Assembly: GCF_900109375.1 (NCBI RefSeq)
Contig: NZ_FOAB01000011.1
Location: forward strand, 1 to 64,000
Direction: 5' to 3'
DNA: 64,000 bases
DNA from: Aquimarina amphilecti
GTDB lineage: Bacteria > Bacteroidota > Bacteroidia > Flavobacteriales > Flavobacteriaceae
Of this stretch, positions 45,298 through 54,403 are shown in pieces; within the stretch, counting starts at the first letter, position 1; each line of letters opens with the position of its first letter. The notes under the pieces are model-generated. The model searched no databases. It was given only the letters and a program-made list of their open reading frames with translations, and was not told where the DNA came from. The translations under genes and the position numbers were made by a program.

Positions 45298-45646
45298 ATT
45301 GACTATTATGTTTGATTTTTATTTTTTGTATTAGTCCGCAAACGTATTTTTTAAACTCCATATTTCTTATTCCATAACCATCCAATCCAATTAGTTCAAC
45401 ATTCTTCGAATCTCTTGATATCAATTGTATATAAAACAAAGAATATCCATCTCGTTTAAACCAAATTTCATTTTCTTTTCTTAAAATCTGATAAGAACTA
45501 CACTCTTCAGAAAAAGGTGATTCTTTAATCAAGGAATAATTTTCATAATTAATGCACTCATAGTGTTGTTCAATTTTGGCCCAATATGATTGATAATATA
45601 TTACTATTATAGTAACAATTATGATTAGTAAAATAATTGCTAACAT
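45296..45646 (-). CDS. Hypothetical protein with one N-terminal membrane helix
   Basis: 116 residues: an N-terminal hydrophobic segment (LAIILLIIIVTIIVIYYQSY) followed by a soluble part of about 90 residues with two Cys in the first 45 (ECINYENYS, SEECSSYQILRKE), then beta-type segments (IWFKRDGYSLFYIQLI, NVELIGLDGYGIRNME). No family is recognised. It lies 25 bases downstream of the MORN-repeat gene on the same strand and may be co-transcribed with it. Confidence 0.6.
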   Translation of the reverse strand: MLAIILLIIIVTIIVIYYQSYWAKIEQHYECINYENYSLIKESPFSEECSSYQILRKENEIWFKRDGYSLFYIQLISRDSKNVELIGLDGYGIRNMEFKKYVCGLIQKIKIKHNSQ

Positions 45647-45671
45647 GATTTGTGAGTTTTTGGAAGTAATA

Positions 45672-46247
45672 TTAATAATTCCCGATAGATTGGTTAACAG
45701 AAAAGAAGTTTATATCCTGTAATGTGTTATTTAGAATTACTTCTTTCTGTTCTTTATCATTTTCGAATGTTACCATTTTTTCTAATCGTCCTGATTCATT
45801 ATAAACTTTCCATGTGCCTTGTCTTTTGCCTTTAGTAAAAAAGCCATCAATTTTTACCTTCCCATTAGAGTAAAAAGCTTTCCAATTCCCATCTTCATTA
45901 CCATTATTATAATTTTCGACAAATATTAGTCTTCCTTTTTTATCATAAATTTTCCATTCTCCATGAATTTTATCGTTATTAAATTCCCCTTCCTTTTTTA
46001 GTTTGCCGTTTGTGTGAAAGAATTTCCATGCTCCATTTAGTTTGTTGTTACGAGTTTCTCTAATTTCTTTAATGGAACCATTATTATAATAATAAGAGTT
46101 TTGATTAGTTATTGATTTTACTATGTTTTTAGATGTTGTGCCATTAGCGGTAGTTGTATCAACTAAAGTGGTTGACTGTTGTGCATGAGCTTTAGAAAGA
46201 AACAGTAAGCTCAAAGAAAATATTGTTTTAAGAAGTGTGCTTTTCAT
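45672..46247 (-). CDS. Secreted MORN-repeat protein
   Basis: 191 residues from the ATG at 46247, which directly precedes the signal peptide KSTLLKTIFSLSLLFLSKAHAQ. The ATG at 46274 would put nine extra residues before it. The body holds four or five MORN_2-type repeats of about 22-23 residues: LNGAWKFFHTNGKLKKEGEF, IHGEWKIYDKKGRLIFVENY, EDGNWKAFYSNGKVKIDGFF, RQGTWKVYNESGRLEKMVTF. Bacterial versions are often annotated YwqK-like; a true antitoxin role is not shown. It is probably a periplasmic or surface protein. Confidence 0.8.
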   Translation of the reverse strand: MKSTLLKTIFSLSLLFLSKAHAQQSTTLVDTTTANGTTSKNIVKSITNQNSYYYNNGSIKEIRETRNNKLNGAWKFFHTNGKLKKEGEFNNDKIHGEWKIYDKKGRLIFVENYNNGNEDGNWKAFYSNGKVKIDGFFTKGKRQGTWKVYNESGRLEKMVTFENDKEQKEVILNNTLQDINFFSVNQSIGNY

Positions 46248-46638
46248 AATAATAGTGCTTTTCGTTTTCGACAATACAAAGATTCGGATTTAAACTACCT
46301 TTTGTTACACCTCTTTTAGTGAAATTGTGCTCACTGTTTTCAGGGAATAGACATGTTTTATAATATTATAGGTAGTACAGAATATCAGCTCAAATAAGAT
46401 TAAAAAAAAACAGTAATTTATTTGGGACATTTATCCCTTTACTTAACAGTTATTTTCCTTAATAGATCTGGTGTTTTAGCTGTGTTAACTTATTAATCGG
46501 TACCTTAATTTTATAAAATCTTAGATTAACATATTATTACCATGTAATTATTAAGTAGTGTTTGATAGGATAAAAGGAATTCATAGAATAGTGTCAATGG
46601 ATATGAATTGACTTTATGTTATTAAACAAGATAGGGTT
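46248..46638. other. Intergenic region, divergent promoters
   Basis: 391 bases between the divergent MORN-repeat gene and the CHAP-domain gene. It is AT-rich; a run of nine A near 46403 and several T-rich words are present. No open frame, repeat array or stable hairpin with a T-run was found. Promoters for both neighbours are expected but could not be placed with confidence. Confidence 0.4.
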
Positions 46639-47457
46639 ATGAAAAAGACTGCGTATCAGAAAGAATTAGTAATAAAAGCTACTCAAAAAAGAGGAGGAAT
46701 AAATAACAATAAAAAGGATGTGATGAAAATTCAATCTTGGCTGACATTATTTTCTATTCCTAATCCAGGGAGTGGCACAGCTACGGAAATTGATGGTGAT
46801 TTCGGCCCAGCAACAGAAAGAGCAATAAAGAATTTTCAGGAGTTTAAGAACATCACGAAAACAGGTGTTGTTGTTCAAGAGTTATTTGATATGCTATCTG
46901 CTAGTTTAAAAGAAGCTTTTGAAAAACCTTTGGTAAGTAACAGTCTGAGAGATTTGATAGTAGAGGCAGCAGAAAATCATTTACGTCAGCATCCTTTTGA
47001 GCTTAATATACAAGGGCAATCCAATAGTGGCCCTTGGGTGCGGAGTTATATGGATGGTCATGATGGCTCCCCTTGGTTTTGGTGTATGGGATTTGTACAA
47101 GCCATTCTTGATCAGGCCGCTAGCGCTATTGGTAAAAATTTTAAAACATTAATGCCGCTTACCTATAGTTGTGATACGGTAGGTAATACAGGTTTAGAAA
47201 AAAATGTACTTTCTAGATATCAAAAAATAAGAAGAGATCCCTCAATTATACAAAAAGGAGATGTATTTCTAATACAAAAATCACGTTTAGATTGGACTCA
47301 TACAGGTATAATAACTGCTATAGAAGGTGATGTTATAGAAACTATAGAAGGAAATACTAATCATCAGGGTTCTAGAAATGGAATAGCAGTTATGAAGAGA
47401 ACTAGAAGCTTTAGAAGATCTAAAATAGATGTATTCTCTATAGGGTCATTAATATAA
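46639..47457 (+). CDS. Peptidoglycan-binding plus CHAP-like amidase/endopeptidase protein
   Basis: A 272-residue protein without signal peptide. Residues about 20-90 are a PG_binding_1-like domain (KKDVMKIQSWLTLF, IDGDFGPATERAIKNFQEFK). Residues about 105-260 resemble a CHAP/NlpC-type cysteine hydrolase: the Cys in SPWFWCMGFVQAILDQA, the His in DWTHTGIITAIEGD and a polar residue in TIEGNTNHQG. It is expected to bind and cleave cell-wall peptides or related substrates. The AAA+ gene follows after 22 bases, and the pair looks like one operon. The missing signal peptide fits delivery by a contractile particle or lysis. Confidence 0.78.
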   Translation: MKKTAYQKELVIKATQKRGGINNNKKDVMKIQSWLTLFSIPNPGSGTATEIDGDFGPATERAIKNFQEFKNITKTGVVVQELFDMLSASLKEAFEKPLVSNSLRDLIVEAAENHLRQHPFELNIQGQSNSGPWVRSYMDGHDGSPWFWCMGFVQAILDQAASAIGKNFKTLMPLTYSCDTVGNTGLEKNVLSRYQKIRRDPSIIQKGDVFLIQKSRLDWTHTGIITAIEGDVIETIEGNTNHQGSRNGIAVMKRTRSFRRSKIDVFSIGSLI

Positions 47458-47479
47458 TTCTTATAACAACACATACTTA

Positions 47480-48823
47480 ATGAAAAAGACATTGGCTCAA
47501 AACACAATACATTTTGATAGTAAACTATCATTTCTAAAGGAGGTTATAGAGTATCGCTTAAAAGATAACTATACCAATGAAATACCTGTGTTTCTGAAAT
47601 TTGATAAAATTATGTCTGATGATTCTTTGTTTTCAAAATTTGTTAGAGAAAAGGAATTATCTCTAGAAGAAGTGATTACTTTATTGTTGGCTATTGTTCC
47701 TCATATTTCTCCTGATTTTTTTACAAAAATTATATCCGATTTTTTGCCTAATGGAGGGGGATTACCTGATTTTGGTGGTGTGAAAGGTAAAAACCATAGG
47801 GGGATTATACCTACAGGAGAAACTGTACAATTTATAGTGGCAGGTAGTGATATCCAAAAAAGAATGCAGCTCACTGAGATGTTCTATGAAGAGCATCTTT
47901 TTTTTAAGGAAGGAGTTCTGTATTTGGGTACAGTTCCAATGGGAGAACCCAAAATGAGTGGACGCTTGATGCTGGCTGAAGAATATATAGAATTATTCAC
48001 TACAGGAAACATTTTAAAGCCTTCATTAAGTAAGGATTTTCTAGCGGAGAGGATAGATACTCAATTGGATTGGGATGATTTGGTAGTACAAAATAAAACT
48101 TTACAACAGATAAAAGAGATCGAAGTTTGGTTAGATTACAACGATATTGTATTGAATGATTGGAATATGAAATCTAGAATCAAACCTGGTTATCGAATTC
48201 TTTTTTCTGGTCCTCCAGGAACTGGAAAAACGTTAACGGCTACTTTATTAGGTAAATTCACAGGAAAAGATGTGTATCGCATTGATTTATCTATGATTGT
48301 ATCCAAATATATTGGAGAAACTGAAAAGAACTTATCTAAATTGTTTGATAAGGCTAAAAACAAATCTTGGATTTTGTTTTTTGATGAAGCAGATGCTATT
48401 TTCGGAAAACGAACCGATGTAAGAGATGCTCATGATAAGTATGCGAATCAAGAGGTGTCTTATTTACTACAGCGAATAGAAGCGCATTCGGGCTTGGTTA
48501 TTTTGGCTACAAATTTTAGAAATAATATAGATACCGCATTCACTCGTAGATTTCAATCTATTATAGAATTCGAAAACCCATCATATAAAGAAAGGTTATC
48601 ACTTTGGAAGAAAAACTTACCGAATAAAATTGCATTGGATAAAAGTGTTTCTTTAGAAGAAATCTCAAAAAAATATCCGCTTACAGGCGCAAATATTATA
48701 AATGTAGTACAATATATATGTCTTAAAACGATAGCTTCTAAGCATAAGTCAATTCTTCTCGAAACTGTATTAGAAGGAATAAAAAAAGAATACCTAAAAG
48801 AAGGTAAAATGGTCAAGATATAA
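47480..48823 (+). CDS. AAA+ ATPase of the contractile-injection-system-associated type
   Basis: A 447-residue protein. A poorly conserved N-terminal domain (1-220) is followed by an AAA+ module: Walker A GPPGTGKTLTATLLGK, YRIDLSMIVSKYIGETEKNL, Walker B WILFFDEADAIFGKRTDVRD, sensor 1 VILATNFRNNIDTAFTRRFQ with the arginine finger. The words DLSMVVSKYIGETEKNL and DEADALFGKRTEVRDAHD are, from memory, strongly characteristic of the ATPase encoded in extracellular contractile injection (Afp/PVC-type) clusters. No sheath, tube or baseplate genes are in this window, so the pair is an orphan or a distant part of a cluster. Confidence 0.82.
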   Translation: MKKTLAQNTIHFDSKLSFLKEVIEYRLKDNYTNEIPVFLKFDKIMSDDSLFSKFVREKELSLEEVITLLLAIVPHISPDFFTKIISDFLPNGGGLPDFGGVKGKNHRGIIPTGETVQFIVAGSDIQKRMQLTEMFYEEHLFFKEGVLYLGTVPMGEPKMSGRLMLAEEYIELFTTGNILKPSLSKDFLAERIDTQLDWDDLVVQNKTLQQIKEIEVWLDYNDIVLNDWNMKSRIKPGYRILFSGPPGTGKTLTATLLGKFTGKDVYRIDLSMIVSKYIGETEKNLSKLFDKAKNKSWILFFDEADAIFGKRTDVRDAHDKYANQEVSYLLQRIEAHSGLVILATNFRNNIDTAFTRRFQSIIEFENPSYKERLSLWKKNLPNKIALDKSVSLEEISKKYPLTGANIINVVQYICLKTIASKHKSILLETVLEGIKKEYLKEGKMVKI

Positions 48824-48941
48824 GAGTTTATAAACTATTCTTCTATGTTATTAACAATCATATAGATTAACACTCGGAAATCAATATTTTTAAAAGGGAA
48901 TCATCCTTAGGGATGAAGAAAAGTTTAAAATATATTGACAC

Positions 48942-50075
48942 ATGAATCGATTAGCTATTTTGTTTTCCTTGATGATTATTGGGGCTTGCAATACTTCAGA
49001 AACTAACTCTAATAAAGTAATAGAAGCACCTTTAGTTCAAGAGGGTATTTCTAAAATTGTTATAGAAAAACCTCTAAAATTAACTAAAGATCAAGCATCT
49101 AATCTAGCCGAATTGCCCTTAGCGTGCATTCATACAGAGTACCCAAATAAATTGGGACAAACCATAGGGAGCAAAGAAGATTTAGGAGAACCCAAAGTTT
49201 TGCATCCAGCCTTTTATGGATGTTTTGATTGGCATTCTGCAGTTCATGGACATTGGTCCTTAGTCAAGCTATTAAAATCTTTTCCAGAAATGGAAAAGGC
49301 TGCTGAGATAAAAGCTAAGCTGATTGAAAGTATTTCTAAAGAACATATAGAAGCTGAAGTGTTATATTTTAAAGGGAAGCACAATACATCATATGAACGA
49401 ACATATGGATGGGCATGGTTGCTAAAGCTTGCCGAAGAAATCCATACTTGGGAAGATCCTATAGCAAAAGATTTGGAACAAAACTTACAGCCATTAACAG
49501 ATGTTATAGTACAACGATATATAGAATTTTTGCCAAAATTGAAGTATCCAATAAGAGTGGGAGAGCATACTAATACAGCATTCGGATTATCTTTTGCTTT
49601 AGATTATGCGAATACGTTTGACAATGATAAGCTTAAGAATATTATCATTACTAGGGCAAAGGGATTTTATGGTAAAGATGCTGATTGCCCTATAGGTTGG
49701 GAACCTAGTGGATATGATTTCTTATCACCTTGTTTCGAAGAGGTAGATTTAATGAGAAAAGTATTAGATAAAACATCCTTCGATTTATGGATCAGTGATT
49801 TCATGCCACAACTTAAAAAGCAAGATTTTAAGATTAAAGTAGGGGAGGTTTCGGACCGTAGCGACGGAAAATTGGTACACTTAGATGGACTTAATTTTAG
49901 TAGGGCGTGGGTGTTATACGGATTAGCGAATCAATATCCAGAATATGAACATCTTATCAATATTGCGAATCAACATGTGAAATATTCATTGCCAAATCTT
50001 GTGGGTGATAGTTATGAAGGAGGTCATTGGCTAGGATCTTTTGCAATTTATGCACTCGATGATCAATCTAAATAG
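48942..50075 (+). CDS. DUF2891-family lipoprotein
   Basis: A 377-residue protein with a lipobox IIGAC (Cys near 16), so probably membrane-anchored. The DUF2891 body begins DQASNLAELPLACIHTEYPN and includes HPAFYGCFDWHSAVHGHWSL, a motif rich in His and Trp that recalls alpha/alpha-barrel enzymes. It continues with RTYGWAWLLKLAEEIHTWED, RVGEHTNTAFGLSFALDYA and SPCFEEVDLMRKVL. No activity has been established for the family to my knowledge. The C-terminal YEGGHWLGSFAIYALDD is typical. The Nramp-like/pxp operon follows after 49 bases. Confidence 0.88.
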   Translation: MNRLAILFSLMIIGACNTSETNSNKVIEAPLVQEGISKIVIEKPLKLTKDQASNLAELPLACIHTEYPNKLGQTIGSKEDLGEPKVLHPAFYGCFDWHSAVHGHWSLVKLLKSFPEMEKAAEIKAKLIESISKEHIEAEVLYFKGKHNTSYERTYGWAWLLKLAEEIHTWEDPIAKDLEQNLQPLTDVIVQRYIEFLPKLKYPIRVGEHTNTAFGLSFALDYANTFDNDKLKNIIITRAKGFYGKDADCPIGWEPSGYDFLSPCFEEVDLMRKVLDKTSFDLWISDFMPQLKKQDFKIKVGEVSDRSDGKLVHLDGLNFSRAWVLYGLANQYPEYEHLINIANQHVKYSLPNLVGDSYEGGHWLGSFAIYALDDQSK

Positions 50076-50124
50076 TGTAATCTCTCGAACTTCTTACATA
50101 ACTAATAACTAAAAACATAAACAT

Positions 50125-51342
50125 GTGAAAAAATGGTTTTCTAATATCGGTCCAGGAACATTAGTAACTGCTGCTTTTATAGGTCCAGGAACTGTTACCG
50201 TCTGTACGTTGGCAGGTGTACAATTTGGGTATTCTCTATTATGGGCTTTGGTATTGTCTATAATTGCCTGTATGGTGTTGCAAGAGATGTCGGCGCGTTT
50301 AGGAATTATTACCCAAAAGGGTCTAAGTGAAGTTGTAAAATCGCAATTCGATAATAAAATAGTAAGGTGGATACTAATAGGAGTGATTCTTTCTGCCATT
50401 TTTATAGGTAATGCTGCGTATGAAGCTGGTAATATAAGTGGAGGAGTATTGGGGTTGTCCACTATTTTAGGGTCTCCAACAGTTCAAATAGGTACTATTT
50501 CTATTAATTATATGAGTATTACTATTGGTATAATAGCTTTTGTATTACTGTACATTGGTAATTATAAAGTTTTGGAACGTAGTTTAGTAGTACTTGTGTT
50601 ATTTATGAGTATTGCATTTATCATTACCGCAATTGTTACAAAACCAGACCTTTCACTTTTGTTTAAAGGCTTTGTACCTGACTTATCCGCTGACAAAATA
50701 CTCACTATTGTAGGGTTAATAGGAACAACAGTTGTACCCTATAACTTGTTTCTTCACGCATCAATAGTAAGTGAGAAATGGAAAACTAAAGAAGATCTCC
50801 CGGCAGCTAGAAAAGATACTATTGTTGCGATAGTTTTAGGTGGATTGGTTTCTATGGCAATTATAATTGCAGGTGCAGCTATTCAACAAACAGAAGTTAA
50901 TAATGCTGCTGATTTAGCAAAAGGACTTGAACCAGTTTTTGGGTCTATGGCAAAATATGTATTATCATTAGGGTTGTTTGCGGCCGGAATTACTTCTGCG
51001 ATTACTGCTCCTTTGGCTGCTGCTTATGTTGTAAAAGGATGCATGGGATGGCAAGATGGGCTAAAAAGTAATTCCTTTAGAGCTGTCTGGATGTTTATAC
51101 TTTTTTTAGGTGTTTTATTTTCTTCATTAGGAATAAAATCGATAGTGATTATTCGATTTGCACAAATAGCAAATGGGCTTCTTTTGCCGATTATAGCAAT
51201 CTTCCTTTTATGGGTTATGAATCAAAAAAATATTTTGGGGAATTTTACTAATTCTTTAAAGCAAAACATTCTTGGCTTTTTGATAGTATTTATTACTTGC
51301 TTTTTAGGATTTAGAGGTGTTTGGAAAGTTATTATAAATTAG
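50125..51342 (+). CDS. Nramp-like transporter without metal-binding motif, pxp-linked
   Basis: A 405-residue polytopic protein of the Nramp fold with about 11 membrane helices, starting at GTG 50125 (an ATG two bases earlier is immediately followed by a stop in its own frame). The TM1 DPGN metal site is replaced by Gly20-Pro-Gly-Thr23 in AAFIGPGTVTVCT, and the TM6 M-P-H motif is V-P-Y in TTVVPYNLFLHASIV. It therefore should not transport Mn2+ or Fe2+ in the usual way. It resembles B. subtilis YcsG, which sits beside the 5-oxoprolinase genes, so an organic substrate such as 5-oxoproline is more likely. This is inference. Confidence 0.85.
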   Translation: MKKWFSNIGPGTLVTAAFIGPGTVTVCTLAGVQFGYSLLWALVLSIIACMVLQEMSARLGIITQKGLSEVVKSQFDNKIVRWILIGVILSAIFIGNAAYEAGNISGGVLGLSTILGSPTVQIGTISINYMSITIGIIAFVLLYIGNYKVLERSLVVLVLFMSIAFIITAIVTKPDLSLLFKGFVPDLSADKILTIVGLIGTTVVPYNLFLHASIVSEKWKTKEDLPAARKDTIVAIVLGGLVSMAIIIAGAAIQQTEVNNAADLAKGLEPVFGSMAKYVLSLGLFAAGITSAITAPLAAAYVVKGCMGWQDGLKSNSFRAVWMFILFLGVLFSSLGIKSIVIIRFAQIANGLLLPIIAIFLLWVMNQKNILGNFTNSLKQNILGFLIVFITCFLGFRGVWKVIIN

Positions 51343-51372
51343 TAAGAAAAATCTTTATAAAAAGTAGGAATT

Positions 51373-52104
51373 TTGAAAAAAATAATATTGAATTCTGATG
51401 TTGGAGAAGAGGCAGGTTTTGATGAAGAAATAATGCCATATATATCATGGTGTAATATTGCGTGTGGAGTTCATGCGGGAAATGATAAGGTGATCCAGGA
51501 AACAATCGATTTGGCATTACGACATGAAGTAAAAATTGGTGCTCATCCATCGTATCCTGATCGTGAAAATTTTGGAAGAATTGTTATGGATATTTCTTAT
51601 AGTGATCTTGTAGAAACTTTAACGACGCAAATTCAAAAAGTAAAATCCTTTGTAGAAGAAAGAGGTGGTCGATTACATCATGTAAAGCCTCATGGCGCAT
51701 TATATAATGAAGCAGTGAAAAATGAAGAGGTAGCAAATGCAATTATTCAATCTGTTAAAAATATCGATAAAAGTTTAGGTGTAATAACGACTAAAGAGTC
51801 TATGATTTCGTATCTTTGTAAAGATAATATTGAGGTAAGGTATGAGGTTTTTGCAGATCGAAATTATAATGATGATTTAACTTTGGTTTCACGTTTTTTG
51901 AATAATGCAGTGTTGTTTAATTCGGAGGAGATTTTGAATCATGTTTTAAAGATGGTTTCCGAAGGAAAAGTAAAAACAATAAAAGGAGTGGAGGTGCCAA
52001 TTTTTTTTAACACAATTTGTGTGCACGGAGATAATCCAAAATCTGTTGAAATTTTGGAGCACTTATATAAGGAGTTTGTGAAGCGAAATTTTGTATTGAA
52101 ATGA
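51373..52104 (+). CDS. pxpA: 5-oxoprolinase subunit A, LamB/YcsF family
   Basis: A 243-residue subunit of the ATP-dependent 5-oxoprolinase PxpABC, which opens 5-oxoproline to glutamate. The family N-terminus is ILNSDVGEEAGFDEEIMPYI, then SWCNIACGVHAGNDKVI. KPHGALYNEAV and RYEVFADRNYNDDLTLVSR are further conserved blocks. The start is TTG at 51373: the conserved motif begins three residues later, and no ATG or GTG lies nearby upstream, so the TTG is well supported. Its stop overlaps pxpB by 4 bases (ATGA). Confidence 0.93.
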   Translation: MKKIILNSDVGEEAGFDEEIMPYISWCNIACGVHAGNDKVIQETIDLALRHEVKIGAHPSYPDRENFGRIVMDISYSDLVETLTTQIQKVKSFVEERGGRLHHVKPHGALYNEAVKNEEVANAIIQSVKNIDKSLGVITTKESMISYLCKDNIEVRYEVFADRNYNDDLTLVSRFLNNAVLFNSEEILNHVLKMVSEGKVKTIKGVEVPIFFNTICVHGDNPKSVEILEHLYKEFVKRNFVLK

Positions 52105-52835
52105 AGAGATCTGAGGTTGAATTTCAATATAAACGTTATAGTGAGCAAGCAATTTTGATTCAAACTTTATCAAAAGTTGATGAAAATTTGCTAGAAACGC
52201 TGCTTTTTTATAAAAAATCCATTGAAAAATATTATGATAAACTAATAGTTGAAGTGATTTTATCATATAACTCGTTATTAATTTATTATGTATCCACTAT
52301 AGAAGATGTCTATGGTGAGATTTTAACACTTAAATCGTTGTTTTCTGATGATGGTGAAATTCAGGTAATGAAAAAGCGTTTGTGGAAAGTGCCTGTTTGT
52401 TATTCGAATTCACTCGCTCCTGAACTCTCTTTGTTTGCGGCAAAAAAATCAATGAATATTGAAGAGATAATTTCATTGCACACTGCTCCAGTATATACTA
52501 CACATTTTATTGGTTTTCTGCCAGGGTTTTTATATTTGGACGGATTGAATGAAAAATTGATTACTCCTAGAAAATCTACTCCTAGTCCGAAGTTGAAAAA
52601 AGGCTCTGTTGCTATAGGTGGAAATCAAACTGGAATTTATCCGTGTGATAGTCCAGGTGGATGGCATGTGATAGGTTGTACACCTTTAGGTTTTTTTGAT
52701 GTTAATATAGAAAAACCTTGTTTTGTGTCACCTGGTGATAAAATTAAATTTGTATCGATAAAAGAAAATGAATATAACGATATTAGATTATCAATTTCAA
52801 AGTTGGATTATACACCAAAATTTGATTTAATATGA
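52101..52835 (+). CDS. pxpB: 5-oxoprolinase subunit B
   Basis: A 244-residue KipI/PxpB-family protein. Conserved segments are the N-terminal YSEQAILIQTLSKVDENLL, the core FIGFLPGFLYLDGLNEKLIT, PRKSTPSPKLKKGSVAIGG and TGIYPCDSPGGWHVIGCTPL. It forms the carboxyltransferase-like part of the 5-oxoprolinase together with PxpC. The start overlaps the pxpA stop and the end overlaps the pxpC start, each by four bases, indicating tight translational coupling. Confidence 0.93.
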   Translation: MKRSEVEFQYKRYSEQAILIQTLSKVDENLLETLLFYKKSIEKYYDKLIVEVILSYNSLLIYYVSTIEDVYGEILTLKSLFSDDGEIQVMKKRLWKVPVCYSNSLAPELSLFAAKKSMNIEEIISLHTAPVYTTHFIGFLPGFLYLDGLNEKLITPRKSTPSPKLKKGSVAIGGNQTGIYPCDSPGGWHVIGCTPLGFFDVNIEKPCFVSPGDKIKFVSIKENEYNDIRLSISKLDYTPKFDLI

Positions 52836-53683
52836 TGAGTAAAATGACATTATTGTCTTCAGGAATGTATACTACAATTCAGGATGGTGGGCGATTTGGT
52901 TACTCGAAATATGGTGTTCCAAAAAGTGGAGCAATGGATCTTCAGTCTTATTTTTTGGCGAATGCCATATTGGATAATGACAAAAAATGTGCAGTACTTG
53001 AGTGGGCAATGATTCCACCTATTTTAGAATTTGAAGACGATACGGTGGTTTCAGTTACAGGAGCAATTTGTGTCCCGTTTTTGAATGAAATAAAGCAAAA
53101 AATGAATAGTCAAATACAAATTCGGAAAGGCGATGTTTTACGGTTAAAAAATGTGACAAATGGAGTGTATGGTTTTGTAGGAATAAAATTTGGTTTTCAA
53201 TCCGAAATGCTTTTAAGAAGTAGATCTCAATATAATGAGATTACATCTTTATCATCACTTCGTAAAAATGATCAAGTTTCTTTTAAAATAGTTGTCGATT
53301 TTTCGACATCTAATGCTTCGCTTTTTACACCTCCTTTTTGGGGTAAAAAGGATCGAATTAATGTTTTCGAGGGCCCTGAATTTGATATGCTAACTGATCA
53401 TCAAAAGCATCAGTTGTTAAATGCGAAATTTTCAATATCCAATACTAGAGATCGGATGGCGATTTTGTTAGATGGTTTGTTAGAAAATACATTATCTTCA
53501 ATGTTATCATCACCTGTTTTACCAGGTACGGTTCAGTTAACTCCGTCGGGTCGGTTGATTGTTTTGATGAGAGACTGTCAAACTACTGGAGGATATCCCA
53601 GAATTTTACAATTAACAAAAGAATCTATTAATGTTATCGCGCAGAAGCGAAGTGGTGAGTCCATAAAGTTTGATGTATTATGA
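52832..53683 (+). CDS. pxpC: 5-oxoprolinase subunit C, biotin-dependent carboxylase-like
   Basis: A 283-residue KipA/PxpC-family protein. It starts with SSGMYTTIQDGGRFGYSKYG, then VPKSGAMDLQSYFLANAIL. RSRSQYNEITSLSSLRKNDQ and TPSGRLIVLMRDCQTTGGYP are conserved blocks. It completes PxpABC. Two adjacent ATG codons are possible starts (52832 and 52835); the first gives the 4-base overlap. A 318-base gap follows. Confidence 0.92.
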   Translation: MMSKMTLLSSGMYTTIQDGGRFGYSKYGVPKSGAMDLQSYFLANAILDNDKKCAVLEWAMIPPILEFEDDTVVSVTGAICVPFLNEIKQKMNSQIQIRKGDVLRLKNVTNGVYGFVGIKFGFQSEMLLRSRSQYNEITSLSSLRKNDQVSFKIVVDFSTSNASLFTPPFWGKKDRINVFEGPEFDMLTDHQKHQLLNAKFSISNTRDRMAILLDGLLENTLSSMLSSPVLPGTVQLTPSGRLIVLMRDCQTTGGYPRILQLTKESINVIAQKRSGESIKFDVL

Positions 53684-53794
53684 TTTTTTTTATTTAAGTG
53701 GTTACTATGCGGATTTTAGTAGTGTTTTTTTTGTTTTTAAATAAGTTGCTTTTGTGGTGTAATTAACTGATTAGTATGTAGGTGTTAATTACAT

Positions 53795-53840
53795 TAGGGG
53801 TAAAATCACCTTATGTAGTAGGGGTAAAAGCCCCTTTTAT
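53795..53840 (+). promoter_or_regulatory. TAGGGGTAAAA direct repeat upstream of the two-component module
   Basis: TAGGGGTAAAA occurs at 53795 and 53819, 24 bases apart. The second copy continues into GCCCCT, so GGGG (53821-53824) can pair with CCCC (53831-53834). The same TAGGGGTA core is in the leader of the gene at 8844. The rest of the 318-base gap is featureless apart from a T-rich tract near 53841-53861. Confidence 0.4.
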
Positions 53841-54001
53841 TACTTTTTTTGTTTTTCCTTGTTAAGTGTTATTTATTTGAAAATCAAAACTTTAAGTGTA
53901 CGGGTTTACCGTAGAATCATTCAGTTAAAGGGTGGCGTTGTTTGTGTAAAACTTAGATTTTTAAATATATTAGCAACAATAACCCAATAAATGATAATAT
54001 T

Positions 54002-54403
54002 ATGGCAAAAAAAGTACAAAAACCCCAAAAGTGTATTACCGAAAATGAAGCTAGGGAGCTTCATGATAATTGGTGTAAAAAAAGAAGTAAAAGATTACAG
54101 AAAAAATTAGGATTCGAGGATAAGCGAGAATTCCATTGGTCTGTCGCTGAATTGGAAGAATATTTGGCATATGTAAAGCAGGAATCTGAAAAGCAAGGAA
54201 TTAAGGATCCAGGAATCAGAGTGTATTTAGGTGCGTATTCGGAATCTAAATGTAAAATGAAGAAAGGGTATTCTACATTGTTTTTTGCTCCTACTGGATC
54301 TAGACCAGGAGCTTTTGGAAAAGATGGAGAAGATCCTGAGAATAATTATGGAATAGAACCTTTTAATCATAGTTCAGGAGGGCATCCACCTAATTCATAT
54401 TAA
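54002..54403 (+). CDS. Conserved small protein of unknown function, module gene 1
   Basis: A 133-residue, very hydrophilic soluble protein (AKKVQKPQKCITENEAREL at the start). The helical first half contains HWSVAELEEYLAYVKQESEK. The second half has a compact motif IRVYLGAYSESKCKMKKGYS, TLFFAPTGSRP and a Gly/Asn/Pro-rich tail ending GGHPPNSY. I know the pattern only from uncharacterised flavobacterial proteins. It overlaps the next gene by one base, so it belongs to the two-component operon and may be its signal partner or target. Confidence 0.7.
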   Translation: MAKKVQKPQKCITENEARELHDNWCKKRSKRLQKKLGFEDKREFHWSVAELEEYLAYVKQESEKQGIKDPGIRVYLGAYSESKCKMKKGYSTLFFAPTGSRPGAFGKDGEDPENNYGIEPFNHSSGGHPPNSY

